64,000 nucleotides of DNA from Distichodus sexfasciatus (Eukaryota > Chordata > Actinopteri > Characiformes > Distichodontidae): assembly GCA_032718565.1 (NCBI GenBank), contig JAVGVS010000391.1:179808-243807 (forward strand). The letters are read 5' to 3'. Below, piece by piece: positions 1-11,745 of this stretch. The translations under genes were made by a program, and so were the position numbers. The notes under the pieces are model-generated. The model worked only from the letters and a program-made list of their open reading frames with translations, did no database searches and was not told where the DNA came from. The stretch's first letter is position 1, and the number at the start of each line of letters is the position of its first letter.

Positions 1-387
1 TTATTATTTATATTTCTGTTTAATGTATGTTTAATATTTAATTACATATATATATTTTTTCCATCAGCAAGTGTTACTTTTGGTAATATAAAGTTTATTA
101 TATATGTTGGCCATTGGTTTGTATATATAATCTGTTTGTATATAAGCTTCATTTTTATTTGTTGGTACATCACTAGATTCATTCTGGCCCCCTGTCTCAA
201 CATTCTTAATAACAAATTACGGAAAAATGACTTTTTCTGTAAACACACTGATTCCATTTTCCATCAGCAGGTGACATCACACCTGTCCTATGACGTCATA
301 AGTGTGACACCGTATCCAGCTGATTTGTCCCGTTTTTACGCGCACCGCGCTTGTTTTATTTGGGGGTGGGGGTTTCATTTTGCCTAC
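1..387 (-). other. Start of ppm1l intron 1
   Basis: This is the 5' part of the first intron of ppm1l, beginning with the GTAGGC donor at 382-387. It is AT-rich. One palindromic CRE-type octamer, TGACGTCA, lies at 291-298. I see no exon or recognisable repeat here. Confidence 0.7.
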
Positions 388-786
388 CTCTCCTCCGTGT
401 CCGTCAAAAACACCGAAGATGGAGGGATGCGTTTTGTTGAGGAGGTCGGTGAGCACCTGGAAGCGGTCCTCCATGTGCTCCCGCCGGCCTTGGATGGAGT
501 AAACCGCGACGTTGTTGCTCTTAAACTCCCAGGTTTTGGAGAACTCTGCGTCCAGCACGTCCAGCCCCCCGAATTTGTCGTTCTGCATGATCTCGGCCAC
601 CTTCCCCTTCACCATCTTCACCGCGTCCCGACTCGACTTGACGATGGTCTTCACCTCGTCCGTGTGGAAGAAATAACTCCACAACGCCAGGCTGATGCAC
701 AGCAGAAACAACGTTTCTGGTCGAAGCAGAAAGTAACGCATGATCCGGCCCAAAAGAGACAACAGGGTCATCGTATCTCCTAGCAT
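388..786 (-). CDS. ppm1l: Protein phosphatase 1L (PP2C family), first coding exon only
   Basis: PPM1L is a membrane-anchored, metal-dependent PP2C-type Ser/Thr phosphatase; family knowledge places it at the ER and in stress-kinase (TAK1/ASK1) and ceramide-transport control. This exon reads MLGDTMTLLSLLGRIMRYFL at its start, nearly identical to mammalian PPM1L. A hydrophobic membrane segment covers about residues 25-42. The first PP2C motif (RREHMEDRF) is followed by FGVFDGHGGE, which holds the metal-binding Asp and Gly. The ATG is at 784-786. The reading stops being PPM1L-like after GGE, exactly at a GTAGGC donor (382-387), so the exon ends at 388 in phase 0. All other exons lie left of the window. 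The gene is transcribed leftward, head-to-head with nmd3. A plus-strand open frame over the same bases is an antisense shadow. Identity is very secure; the gene is cut only by the window edge. Confidence 0.96.
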
Positions 787-1260
787 TTATTCCCCCATTT
801 AGGAAAAAAACCCAACAAACACCAAAAAATATCTTTATCACTAACCCACAAGCGCGTCTCAGTCCATCCCTATTACAGACGGGAAAACGCAGAAACTGTA
901 TAAATGTAGAAAATGCATTTAATGCTTTACCAAAAATAACAGCAGCAGCAGCAGCAGGAGACCGAGCGCATCGGTGCGCGTCTGAAACGCAGCACATAAA
1001 AATAACCCTACAGCTCTGTCTTTCTTCCCATTTTACAGAGAAGTAAATGTCAGCGCAGGTGAAAGCCCCCTTCCTTCCTCTCTCTATTCCTTCCTTTCTT
1101 CCTCCTTTCCTTCCCTTCCCTTCCCACGCACCTTTACGTCTCCAGTCCACGGCGGTGCGACACACAGACTGCCATAATAATAATAAAAAAGAGCGCCTGC
1201 GCATTGCGCGTCCACCAGGGGGCGCCGTTTCCACCTCGGCTCAAAAGTAGTGTGCCCCAA
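787..1260 (-). promoter_or_regulatory. ppm1l: ppm1l 5' UTR and probable promoter
   Basis: This is the region upstream of the ppm1l ATG on the minus strand. It contains a short CAG/CTG run near 940-958, a pyrimidine-rich CCTT tract at about 1070-1130, and a CpG-rich patch at about 1190-1250. CpG density drops away further right. No TATA box is evident. The exact start site cannot be read from sequence; the call rests on position and base composition. Confidence 0.4.
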
Positions 1261-2690
1261 ACCGCTTCGTGTTGTCTACGTAGGGACAAAGCGTTTCCCA
1301 CTTACCAACATTAATCACACTTCCAACTAGTGTTGTGGAAGCTGCCTTTAAACTGTAGATTTTCAAGCTACAAGCTTCTTAAGATTAGAAAAGATGTGGT
1401 CTAGTTGTCTCTAGTCCAAGAACACCTAGCTGGTGGCGTTCTACCCCCAGCTAGGGTGACCAGATATCCTCGTTTCCCCAGACATGTCCTCTTTTTAAGA
1501 CCTAAAAAAATGTGTCATTATAAAATTATCCCAGATTTCATTCTACCTCAGCCTCAGAAATTCTTACATTGGATTTACATTTCCCTGGTGTTTTTCAAAC
1601 TAGTTACTTCGCCCTCCCTCTACCCACTTATGCTTGCTTTTATTATCGCTTTACTGCAGTGAAAGCGAGTAGAAGGGGGGCAAAGTACATGAGTAGATGA
1701 ACTGCCACCACTGGGTTAACATCAAGGTGGTCCAGGGAGACTGTACACTACAAGCTGCAGAGAAAAGTAACTACATTCAAGCTGTTACATCGCCATAGGT
1801 TCTTGCTTCCATCTTGGCCAAGGTGAGCTCCATTGTCCGACTCCATCTCCCAGCTGTCAAGAGACACCATGCAAGCAAAGTAGCCTATCTGATGCCAATT
1901 CAACACTAATAAGAAATATAAAAAAAAAAGTTATCTTTATAACAAGAGAATTTTTGTAATGTAACACTGCCATGCTGCATTGCTATTTGTATTTTTTAAA
2001 TGTTACTTTTAAAGCCTTTAAAAGTAGCTAATCTACTGATAAATGGCAGTAAGTTATTAGTTAGCTTTTTAATACTTCAATAAATTAATCCAGAAGAGCT
2101 CTCTAAAGTGTTCTCTAGTGGTTCTCATACAACGTATACCTTTTCACGTTTTGTGCCGTGTAATACATATATAATAACATAGTTACATATGAACGTTTAA
2201 AATAGATAATAAAAACAGTTCCCTGTATAGTCAAATATAAATTCGCTTCCTACAGTTTTATCTCTTGTGCACTACATAGGGCTTCAAACTTTTTCCGTCC
2301 TACCTAGGGAATAGGGAACAAATAGGTATACACAACTGTGAAGCAAGAAATGAAGCTGCTGCGTTACAGTCAGCAGAGATTTCCGCGTAAAAGCACCAGA
2401 TTAAAAAATAAATAAATAAAAGTCGTAATGACAGGCAGGTGACAAAGTCCAAAGACATAGCTAAATAAGTTGAATATAATTCGTCAACAGAGTTCATTAT
2501 AATTAGCTTAATTTATGTGCCTTTTTAAAACTTAATTTCATGAATTTACGTTGGTTCACATTTAAATAATGGCACAACGCTTGCAATGTAAACATCCGAA
2601 ATATTTTATAAAATAAGTATATTTTCGCAGTGCGCTATATAAAATGTGGCAGATTTATTATTATTGATCTATTCCTAGTTATAATTACGT
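1261..2690. other. Intergenic, ppm1l to nmd3: no gene seen
   Basis: This 1.4 kb AT-rich spacer between the two divergent genes has no coding-like ORF. In human I recall the single-coding-exon gene B3GALNT1 between PPM1L and NMD3, but nothing like a glycosyltransferase ORF is present here on either strand. Confidence 0.6.
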
Positions 2691-2699
2691 TGTAATGAA

Positions 2700-2919
2700 T
2701 TAATTTTCCTCAGGCGCGGTTTGGGAGGCTTTTGGGGTCTTTCTCCGTGACGCGCCGCTGTGGGGGAAACATGTGCGCCGAGAGCGGAGCTTATTTACGC
2801 CACGTTTAAGCCCTTCCTGTTGGCGTAAAGGAAATAAAGTCCTTCATTTAGCCGAAAATACAACAGCCTTGTTTAAAATCTCTCCAGGGACGCGGGCACG
2901 TCGCCGAATTTCTCTTTAC
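2700..2919 (+). promoter_or_regulatory. nmd3: nmd3 CpG promoter and 5' non-coding exon
   Basis: A CpG-rich patch (GCGCGG, GACGCGCCGC and similar) begins near 2712. A strong donor, CTTTAC followed by GTGAGT, sits at 2919/2920. The nmd3 ATG lies just after a clean acceptor (CCCTCTTAG) at 3121-3128, so the start codon is in the second exon and the first exon is non-coding. The pyrimidine-rich CCTTCCTGTT near 2812 resembles the 5'-TOP starts common in ribosome-biogenesis genes. The exact start site is inferred. Confidence 0.55.
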
Positions 2920-3130
2920 GTGAGTTTTGTGCCGGTAGCTAGCCGCATTAGCGTGTTAGCTTAACATCGAGGCGCGCGTCTGACAGCTAAAGCCCGTCTT
3001 GTCTGGATTAAGACAGTCTTAAATGCTCATAAAATGGAAAAATTGGCAAAACATAAGGTCGGGTTGTTTAAAAAATTACAGCAGGAATTGTTCTGTGAGG
3101 TTTGATTTTTGTTGTTTTTCCCTCTTAGTC

Positions 3131-6100
3131 ATGGAATACATGCGAGCTCCGGCCTCAAGTAGTCAAGGCAATATGTAAGTTGATTTTATTTTATTAAAAT
3201 GAATGTAAAATATCTTATTATGATTATAGTCAGTATAGTCAGAGGCAGAATAATCAGTATTCTGCCTCTCTATTATATTCTCTCTCACTCCTTTGTGTCC
3301 GATTGTCTAGACGTTGGGAAATAAAAGAGAAAATGCCTTTAGAAACTGCCTAGAAATGCATTCAGATCACTAAAAATGCCAAGTTTAGCAGGGGATTATT
3401 TAAAAATGCTCCAGTAAAATTTCACAAAAATCATTTTTCTTGCTTATTCTAACCTCCTAATGTTAGATAATGTTAGATTCTCGAGGCCATTTGAAATGAA
3501 GTTGTGTGAGATCATCATTATAGAATACTGACGTGAATTCATTTAATTAATAAATCAGCATTTTGGCACTATGTCATACTCACTCTCATCCACTTATGCC
3601 AGATTGTCTAGATATTTTGAAATAAAAGCCGAGGTGAATGAGATGAAGCCATGTATTCAGTCATTTCTATCCCATATTTAGAATGTTATTTAAAATGCTG
3701 TACAATTGCACATGTTCAGTTAGTTAATTAATCAACATATTGTCTATAATGTATCTGAAAAGCGTACATTAAGCATTTCTGATGTTTTATATGAAAGCAT
3801 AAGATATGAACTACTGTCAGTGTTACTTCACAAGTCATTTAAGGTGGAACTAAAATCACAAATAAGAACTACAGCCTCGTGTGATCGATACAGTCCAAAA
3901 TATTTATGTAATTTACAAGAAAGGATGCTGGTCTGCAGGGAAAAAAGATTCAAATGAAAGAGCTTATGAAAGCGATCTTAACTGCATTTTTATTTTCAGC
4001 GCTACTACTTCACCTCTGAGCAAGAACCCTTAACAACCCTGAGATGCTCTTTTGAGACTGTTCCTTAATTTGATTTTGATCTTGATAAACGTCAGGTGTG
4101 AATATTGTGCCACAAATCTGACAATACTGTCTCTTTACCCAGCCTTTGCTGCACATGTGGCATCCCAGTCCCTCCAAACCCGGCCAACATGTGTGTGTCG
4201 TGCCTGAGGACCCAGGTGGACATCACGGAGGGAATCCCCAAGCAAGTCTCTGTGCATTTCTGCAAGCAGTGTGAACGGTAATGACTACTGGTTTCAGTTA
4301 TTAATGGAAGATCATCTTGCTAGGCTTTATGTTCATATAATCCAGCTGTATTAGTTAGTAGTTATTACTCTAGTATTTCTGTTATTGTTTGGTAAATGGT
4401 AAATCTTAAAGCGGCCTTCTATAAGGCTGGACAATATGACCTCAAATCAATATCGCGATTATTCGAACATTTTACCTCAATTGTGACTTTTATTTTGGGT
4501 TTTTTATTTTTCATTAATTGAGCAGCCCTAGCCCACCTTCATCATTCCGTCATCTGCTCCATCAGGTACCTGCAGCCTCCAGGAACATGGGTTCAGTGTA
4601 CGCTGGAGTCCCGGGAGTTACTCGCTCTCTGCCTGAAGAAAATCAAGAGCTCCATGACCAAAGTGAGGAGCCTTTATTTATCAAAATTTTATTGAAATCA
4701 CAGACCTGGAGTCAGGGACAAGGACACAAACTCACTTTCCAAGCCCTGTCACTGCCCCAAAGCAAAAATAAACTGCAGGTTATATAATTTGTAATTTATC
4801 AATTTACTTGTTCAAAGGTTCCGTTGTGAAAACGGTCTAAAACTGTAAAATATGCCAATAAGACAACAAGTTGAGATTAACGCAGAGAAGTTTGATAGGA
4901 AGGAAAATAGGTTTAGTGTAGACTAGTGAGACTGCTATTCATGATTACAAACTGCAACTGCGATGAACAATTTGTGACCTTCCACAGCAAAACCAGTCGC
5001 TTGTCGCAACGGAGGCTTCCAAGAAAAACGAGCGTTTATGTTGCGTGGGGTAAAATTGTGGATTTTTTGTTTTTAGTGTTTTGAAACAGTGGAAGGTCTA
5101 TACTGTACTGTTGTGAATAAATTTGGCTGAAAAACTTACCCTTTCCATCCTAAAAACGTGACTTTCTTGAGGTGAGGAATTCAATTCCAGCAGAATGTTA
5201 AAAGTTTCTGTTTTGACCGCTCTACTTCAATATTTACGGTAAATCCACTGGTTGACTAGCGTGAAGATATTTCTCCGGAATCCATCTTCGTCTCCCGAGT
5301 TCAGTTAACCTAACACAGGTAGGCTATCCGTGTGGCTGTGAATGCAGCGTAGGCTAGCGTAAATGCAAACGTAGCCGCGACCGCACCAAGCGTCTGTGAG
5401 TGCTACGGCGATAGTCAACTTCGACGGCAGATTTCTCCGTTTCTCACTTGGCGTGACAGGAGAAACCCGACTCCTTTGAATGTTGATATCTCAGTCATAT
5501 GTCGTCCCATTCATTCCATATAGACATCGTTTTGAAGCTTGATCATGAAAACATAATAACTCAACTTTGAAAATTTGCGACAAGCGTCTGGTTTTGCCGT
5601 GGAGGGTCACATTTTTGAAAGGCTCCAACCTGAGTTATTTCTGTGCTTTGCTGAAACATGTTTTTGTTCTGTCCAGGTCCGGCTGATAGATGCAGGTTTT
5701 CTCTGGACTGAGCCACATTCTAAACGAATCAAGCTGAAGGTGACCATTCAGAAAGAGGTAAACTCTCTAGCTGCCGATCACTTAGAGATCAGAGATTTCA
5801 CTCACAGACGTTCCACTACAGTTACACCCCACTATTCGATGATCAGCGAGCTCAAAGAGTTGATCCAAAATGGAACCAAATTATAACGGCACTTTATTTT
5901 GAAAAGTAAAGATTATTTTTCATCTAAATGTCTGGTTGAGCTCAGGATTAAAAATGTCACCGTATTTTAGTTGTGATTTGATGTGATTAGAAGTGAAGTT
6001 AGTAGAAGTGGTGTTAAATCATCTCATGGTGATTTCAGATATTGGCAGACGTCACATCGTTGTCATTTAAATCGATATAATATTGTATGGTGATGAAGCT

Positions 6101-9100
6101 TGTGGTTCACAGCTCTACTGTCTGGTCTCTGTGCAGGTGCTGAACGGCGCGATTCTTCAGCAGGTGTTTGTGGTGGAGTTTGTTATTCAGTCTCAGATGT
6201 GTGACGACTGCCATCGCGTGGAGGCCAAAGACTATTGGAAGGCGGTAGTGCAGGTCAGACAGAAGGTAAGATGACTGTTGAAATTCAGGCCAACTTAACA
6301 GTTCTGTACTGAGAGATCAGACTTGTGATTGGATCACACAAGAAAGTTCTGCACGATCAGATTACTTTTGTCACAAGATAACTGCTTACTGCTGTCGCAG
6401 AGGAGTCTTTAAAAAAAATTGAAACTTTCAGTAAAACTGTGATCAAGAACTTTGTGACAGTATCAGATATTTCTGTGTTTTTGCTGAAACTTTTATTTTG
6501 CTTTTTGTCTGATTTGTAGACCGTTCACAAGAAGACCTTTTACTACTTGGAGCAACTGATTCTCAAACACAGGGTTCACCAGAACACGCTTCGCATCAAG
6601 GAGATTCACGGTACGTTCGCTGTTCATCCTCTAGGACGTGATGCTGTCACAGTCCTTGCGGAAGATAGCTTGCAAAGTCTTAAATTTATTTGACGATGAC
6701 GTCCAGTTTTAGCTTCCAGTCTCAGTAGCTCCTTCTTCCTGTTTTTGTGATGGAGGGAAAAAGCCTCAGAAATCTGAAGTGTAAAAGTCTCTGCAGATAA
6801 TCCAAAAGAGCTTTAGAGCTCTGAAACTCAACACGTGGCGGGCGTATCGGACGCTCCTCCATCTGGCCCGCGTTACGGGAGGACATTCCTGGGCTGGGAG
6901 CGTGACAGTTGGAAAGTGATTTACAGCTAGTTTTCTTCACCTCTTTCCCTTTCTCTCTTTTGTATTTTAGAGGGCATTGATTTCTACTACGGCTCCAAGC
7001 AGCACGCCCAAAAGATGGTGGATTTCCTACAGTGCACCGTCCCCTGCAGGTACAACCGCAGACTCTCCCTAGCTCAGACGCGTAGAAATGACCTGGAGGA
7101 TCTCCAATACTGTCAATACTCACCATTCGATTATGATGATCATGGCAACGATTCGATATCTCGATGCATCACGTTGCATTCCATCAGTTTTTCTACATTA
7201 CTTCACATTGCGCATGGATCGCAGGTCGGCCATAGTTACTAGAGATGTAACCGATCTTATATGTGGATGGGTATCGGTCCGATAACGCGCTCAAACGGCT
7301 GAATCGGGTATCCGCGGCATTGGGCCGTTCTATGGAGCTGATCTGTAAATGCGTGTACACTCTATTCGTTATGCATGGGAAGTGGCACTGCGGTAAAGTA
7401 GAGCTGAAACCATTGTTCCAATAACTTGAATAATTCTATTACAAAAAATGGTCGAGGCAATTTTTCTAGAATCAAAGCTTGGTTTAATTCATTTTACTTG
7501 CTTTGACATTTCACACGGACGCTTCATAGTGACGTACAGCGTTTTCAGTGGCGCGATCAAGACCTGATCCCTCTGTATGTGAAAGTATCTGTCAGATGTT
7601 CCTGCACTAAAACAGTAGTAACTGCATAAAAACATTTTTCGACATTTTTCAGGGTTACTCGCAAAACAGTTCGGTCAAAATGTCGCCTTTATTACAGACA
7701 CAAACCATATTTTAGCTGATAAATAACCACAATAACCAGCGTTCTACTCAGAATTCTGCCGTTTATTTAGATTTTCCCTTAGATTTTCCATTGTTTATTC
7801 TGGAACGCGCGCCCAACGCGTCATTGTGACGCAGCTCCGGGGCGCGCCCAGAGGATCGTGGGAAATGTAGTTCTCTGCAAAAGCAGCTCATTTTATAAGC
7901 CAAATTGGTCCAAATGACAAACTTCGGTATTTCATTTTCAATTGATCAATTTTTTTTTCAATTTTATAATGTTATAGTGTAATAAATATTTCTTCGTTCT
8001 TATTGATATGTCTAAACGAACAATTTTTGAGAACAAATAATTTAGCATATACATGTGTGTAATTATTACATTGTTTTAGGTAGGAAAACAGTATTTAAAT
8101 CAAGCATTTCCTTAAGCATAACAATAATCTCAGTCATGTATTCAGACATTTTAAGGCATTATTTAATGTTTAAAAAAAGTACTGTGACTGTATCAGATTT
8201 GTATCAGTATCGGCAGATATCCACATTTACAATATCGGTATCGGTATCGGCCCATCTCTAATAGTTACCACCAGGATGTTCTTTGTAGCCAGAGTAGTTA
8301 CTCAATTTTTTGCAAATTTTTCCATTCTCTTTGCAGATCGAAAGCTTCACAGCGTCTCATTTCTCACGATGTTCACTCAAACACCTACAACTACAAAAGC
8401 ACCTTCTCTGTGGAGATCGTGCCCATCTGTAAGGTGGGAGTTTTTAATGTGTGCTCTATTTCATTTATCATTTCATTCTACTAGTTTTTGTGTGAATCTT
8501 GAATCTAAGTGCGTTCACACGAATAACCATTTTATTTGGTCCAGACTAAAGCAAGTGAACTAACGGAGTCTCCTGGTGTGAGTACACCCTTATACTATTT
8601 TGTGTGTATTTCTCTCGTTCTCGTCCAGGACAACGTGGTGTGCTTGTCCCCTCGCTTGGCCCAGAGTTTGGGGAACATGGGCCAGGTGTGTGTGTGTATC
8701 CAGGTGACCAGCACCGTCCACCTCATTGATCCCAACACACTGCAGCGTGAGTCACACGCCATCTCCAGCCTTCACATAATCCCAGTCATTATAAATGTGT
8801 TTTTTTCCGCCCATTTATATTTCCTCACATGAAGCGCCCTGAACTGACATTTCGGCTGTTTTGGTTTCCCCTTTTACATTTCTTTTGGTACCGGATTGTG
8901 CTCTTTTCCACCACAGCACTGCCAACTCTGGTGCTAATTTCCCAGGTCCTGTTTTTGCGAAACCAGTCCACGTTTCCACTGATCTGAGAACAGAACGTTG
9001 CAAAAACTTGAAGACGGTGCTTCGGGGTTATTTGTTGGTCCTGAAGATGTTCCAACAGTGTGTATTAGACTTCCCCAAAAAATGTTTTTCTCACCCGTTT

Positions 9101-11370
9101 ACCCATAAATGAGACATGCTAAAAAGCTAAAAAGAACTGAGGTAACGTTACAGCAGAAATGAGACGTTGTGAGGAAAAAAAAAAGGGTTTAATAAAAATG
9201 AAGTTTGCTTCGTATTCTGTCTCATTGCAGTTGCCGAAGTGGACGCCAACACCTACTGGCGTTACCCGTTCAACAGCCTCTGTAGCCCATGGCAACTGGA
9301 GGAGTTTATCGTCATGGATATAGACGTCATCCGAGACCAGCGCTTAGGAGCCGGAGCCGGACTCAGATCCAACCGGGTGAGGAGCTAGATCTGCGTCTAG
9401 AACTGACAGATCCTTCACAGAATCTTCATAGCGACAGCACTCCACAGCAACGAGTTTGTCAGAACAGTTGGCACAAAATTGCCAGCATTTCAGACACTGA
9501 TGTTGAGATTTGCAGGACTTTGAAGTGATTTTGAACGCCAAATGAAATGTGTTTGTGTGTTTTTAACAGCACTCCTTGGGCGAGGTTTGGGTTCAGAAGA
9601 CGTGTGAGATGAACACCAGTCAGCAGTATCACTGCCGTACTTTTCTGGGCCACCTGCTTAACATCGGAGACCTGGTGCTGGGGTACGAACTGGCAAAATG
9701 AGTAGAATAAATACTAAGACGGGCAAAAATTGTGGACTTATATGCCAGTTCCTTTTTGGGTGTGTTTACATGGGAATAACTTCTTCTGTTGCCATTCGGA
9801 GCTAGTATTAAATTCTTCTAAATTGCATCTAATTTAAGATCTATTTGTATTTTTTAATGAGGTAAAAATTCAGGATATTGACATAGTAATCCCCCTGACA
9901 TGTACAAATAGGAAAAAAGTCAGTCATTGAATAATAAAATACATATATATTTTTTCTTAATGAGATTGAGAATGAGTTTTTGTGTTGTTTTCAGATATGA
10001 TTTTGCCAATGCCAACATCAATGACGAGTTTCTCAACAAGATGAATCCGCATCACGTCCCTGATGTGGTAAGAACATAAGACTTTGTCTTAAAAGAACCT
10101 TGTACATAAATGTAAATATCAATTTTTGGTGTCGCCCTGCGGTGTGTTGGAGCCTGCCCAGGGCTGGTCCCCGCCTTCCGCCCGAAAGTTGCCGGGATAG
10201 GCTCCGGTCACCCCCGCGACCCCAGTGGGGATTACAGCAGTTCGGAGAATGAATGAATGAGTGAATGAATTTTCGGTGTGTTTTATTGCCCCCTTGTGGT
10301 GTGATGCTGCAACTTCCGCTCTGAAATGATTTCTGCCTTGTTAATGTGTCACAGTAAAACTGCTCAACACACACAATGCAAAATCGGCATATATGCGAAC
10401 CAGCTATGGGGCCAAATGCAAAAACATAAAACTAAAAACGCCCAAACAAACTAGTACAACACCACAAATGCAAAAACTGCTGAATATAGATGTAGCTCCC
10501 CTCAGACTTCACACTCATCATGTGCCGTTTCTTCTTCCATTTTTTATATTAAAATCAAAACTTGAAACATCTCTGTTTTAATAATTTATCAGTATAAAAT
10601 ATCCCAAACCAAAATGAAGAAGGGGGCATTTTCTGAATATGTTTTTGGGTTTTGATTTTAATTTGAAAAATAAATGAATGATACACAAATGATCTTCCGT
10701 CTCTTGTGCTGTCCCACTTTCTGGGTGTCTGCCCTGTGTCTCTCTTTCACTCTCCCAGATGTGAGCCTGTTTTGGGGGGGTTTTATGAGTACTGTTATCA
10801 TTGTGTGATTTCAGGTTCTGATAAAGAAGAGTTATGACAGAGAAAAGAGGATGAGGCGCAGGAACTGGAAGCTGAAGGAGCTGGACAGAGACAGAGAGGG
10901 CATGGACACAGACGACGAGAGGTAATTATTTCATTAACGAATGAAGTAGGACTCTGAATTTCCTGCTAGATTGTGTTTTTCGGATCTGGAATGTGCACGT
11001 CCGTCTGGAATGTTATGTTCCCTTTTCTCTTGAACTAATAAATCATGACTAATGCCGAAAAAATTCCCCATTTTTTAGACAATACCAGGATTTCTTGGAG
11101 GACCTTGAAGAAGACGAGTCTTTGAGGAAGAACGTCAACATCTTCAAAGGTGACCATGCAGGCTAGTTTTTGACCTCGCAGAACGCACTTCATTTTCTAA
11201 TTGTTGACTTGAATCTGTCTTTCTTCTTTTTTCTAGATGCTTCCAAGATTCCGGTGGAGAGCGACACGGACGACGAAGGCGCTCCCAGGATCTCCCTGGC
11301 TGAGATGCTGGAGGATCTGAGTCTCAGCGATGCTACAGGAGGAGAGGGAGCGGACATGATGACCGATTAA
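3131..11370 (+). CDS. nmd3: 60S ribosomal export adaptor NMD3, complete, 15 coding exons
   Basis: NMD3 binds the nascent 60S subunit in the nucleus and carries it through the pore by recruiting exportin CRM1; it is released in the cytoplasm. Coding exons: 3131-3174, 4143-4277, 4566-4662, 5677-5757, 6137-6265, 6520-6610, 6971-7049, 8337-8433, 8629-8746, 9231-9376, 9570-9682, 9995-10067, 10815-10921, 11079-11149, 11237-11370. All junctions are GT-AG and phases join to 504 aa (human is 503). Visible marks: an N-terminal MEYM start; zinc-binding CxxC pairs (LCCTCG, CVSC, FCKQCER and MCDDC); the NTYNYKSTFSVEIVP core; a basic RRRNWKLKEL stretch; and an acidic tail with VESDTDDEGAPRISLAEM, where family knowledge places the leucine-rich export signal. 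No indel or stop breaks the frame. Introns carry several transposons, listed separately. The stop is TAA at 11368-11370. Confidence 0.97.
4432..4530. mobile_element. 99-bp hAT-like MITE in an nmd3 intron
   Basis: The ends are inverted repeats: TAAGGCTGGACAAT on the left, and ATTGAGCAGCCCTA on the right, which is TAGGGCTGCTCAAT when inverted. It lies between nmd3 coding exons 2 and 3. The termini match those of the element at 40310-40479, so both belong to one family. Flanking 8-mers (GCCTTCTA and GCCCACCT) agree only partly, consistent with an old 8-bp duplication. Confidence 0.6.
4973..5611. mobile_element. 639-bp element with about 38-bp terminal inverted repeats
   Basis: The left end starts TGTGACCTTCCACAGCAAAA and continues CCAGTCGCTTGTCGCAA. 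The inverted right end reads TGTGACCCTCCACGGCAAAA and continues CCAGACGCTTGTCGCAA. The arms differ at only a few positions. The interior has no transposase-like ORF, so this is a non-autonomous DNA transposon. It sits in the nmd3 intron before coding exon 4, ending 65 bp from the exon. The flanks are T-rich, so no target duplication can be defined and the superfamily stays open. Confidence 0.75.
7240..8260. mobile_element. 1.02-kb non-autonomous hAT-type transposon with perfect 8-bp duplication
   Basis: The element begins TAGAGATG and ends CATCTCTA. It is flanked on both sides by the identical octamer ATAGTTAC (7232-7239 and 8261-8268). An 8-bp target duplication with short TIRs is characteristic of the hAT superfamily. 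Subterminal ATCGG/CGATA motifs occur near both ends (ACCGATC on the left; tandem GGTATCGG on the right). No transposase-length ORF is present, so it needs an autonomous partner. It sits in the nmd3 intron between coding exons 7 and 8 and leaves both splice sites intact. Confidence 0.85.
10131..10270 (-). mobile_element. Partial copy of a dispersed teleost repeat
   Basis: Read on the minus strand this begins with ATTCATTC repeats, then TTCTCCGAACTGCTG, and later CCTATCCCGGCAACTTTCGG. It is the same family as the longer plus-strand copy at 45832-46190 and covers only that copy's head. It lies in the nmd3 intron between coding exons 12 and 13. Confidence 0.6.
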
Positions 11371-11745
11371 TGCTGGAAATGAACTGTTTTGCCTTAATAT
11401 GACATTAATCTTTGGGGTTGAATAATGAAATTTGGACTAAAAACTAAACTAAGATACACAAGCTGGACTGTCTTTGTGTCTAATTATTTGCTTGTTAAAT
11501 TGTATATAAAGCAACTTGCAGTGCTGACCTCCCTCAGGATGCCACATATAAATACACCAAAATGCTCCTACATCCTGCCGTCTGTCTCGATTCTAATGCA
11601 TAAACTTTTCTATAAATTTATACCGTAACGTATATAAAGGTATTGAAATATTAACTCAAGTGCCAGTGTTTTTACTGGTGAAGACTGACAGAAGGCATCA
11701 AAATAATGTGTGTGCAGTGGAGTGATGGTAAAAATAAAATATATA
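11371..11745 (+). other. nmd3: nmd3 3' UTR with candidate poly(A) signal
   Basis: This is the sequence after the nmd3 stop codon. An AATAAA hexamer at 11733-11738 in an AT-rich context is the best poly(A) signal candidate. The cleavage site itself is not determined. Confidence 0.45.

Noticed and set aside
136..783. 215-codon plus-strand open frame at the left end
   Set aside because: It is antisense to the ppm1l exon and runs into intron sequence; the minus strand carries unmistakable PP2C sequence.
521..1234. 237-codon minus-strand open frame overlapping ppm1l
   Set aside because: Different frame from the PP2C reading, low-complexity start, no family resemblance; a shadow of the CpG-rich 5' region.
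8825..9115. Possible Harbinger-like MITE in an nmd3 intron (GGTACCGG, TTTCCACCACAGC motifs)
   Set aside because: Resembles known fish elements in wording, but I could not find matching inverted ends or a duplication, so it is not listed as a feature.
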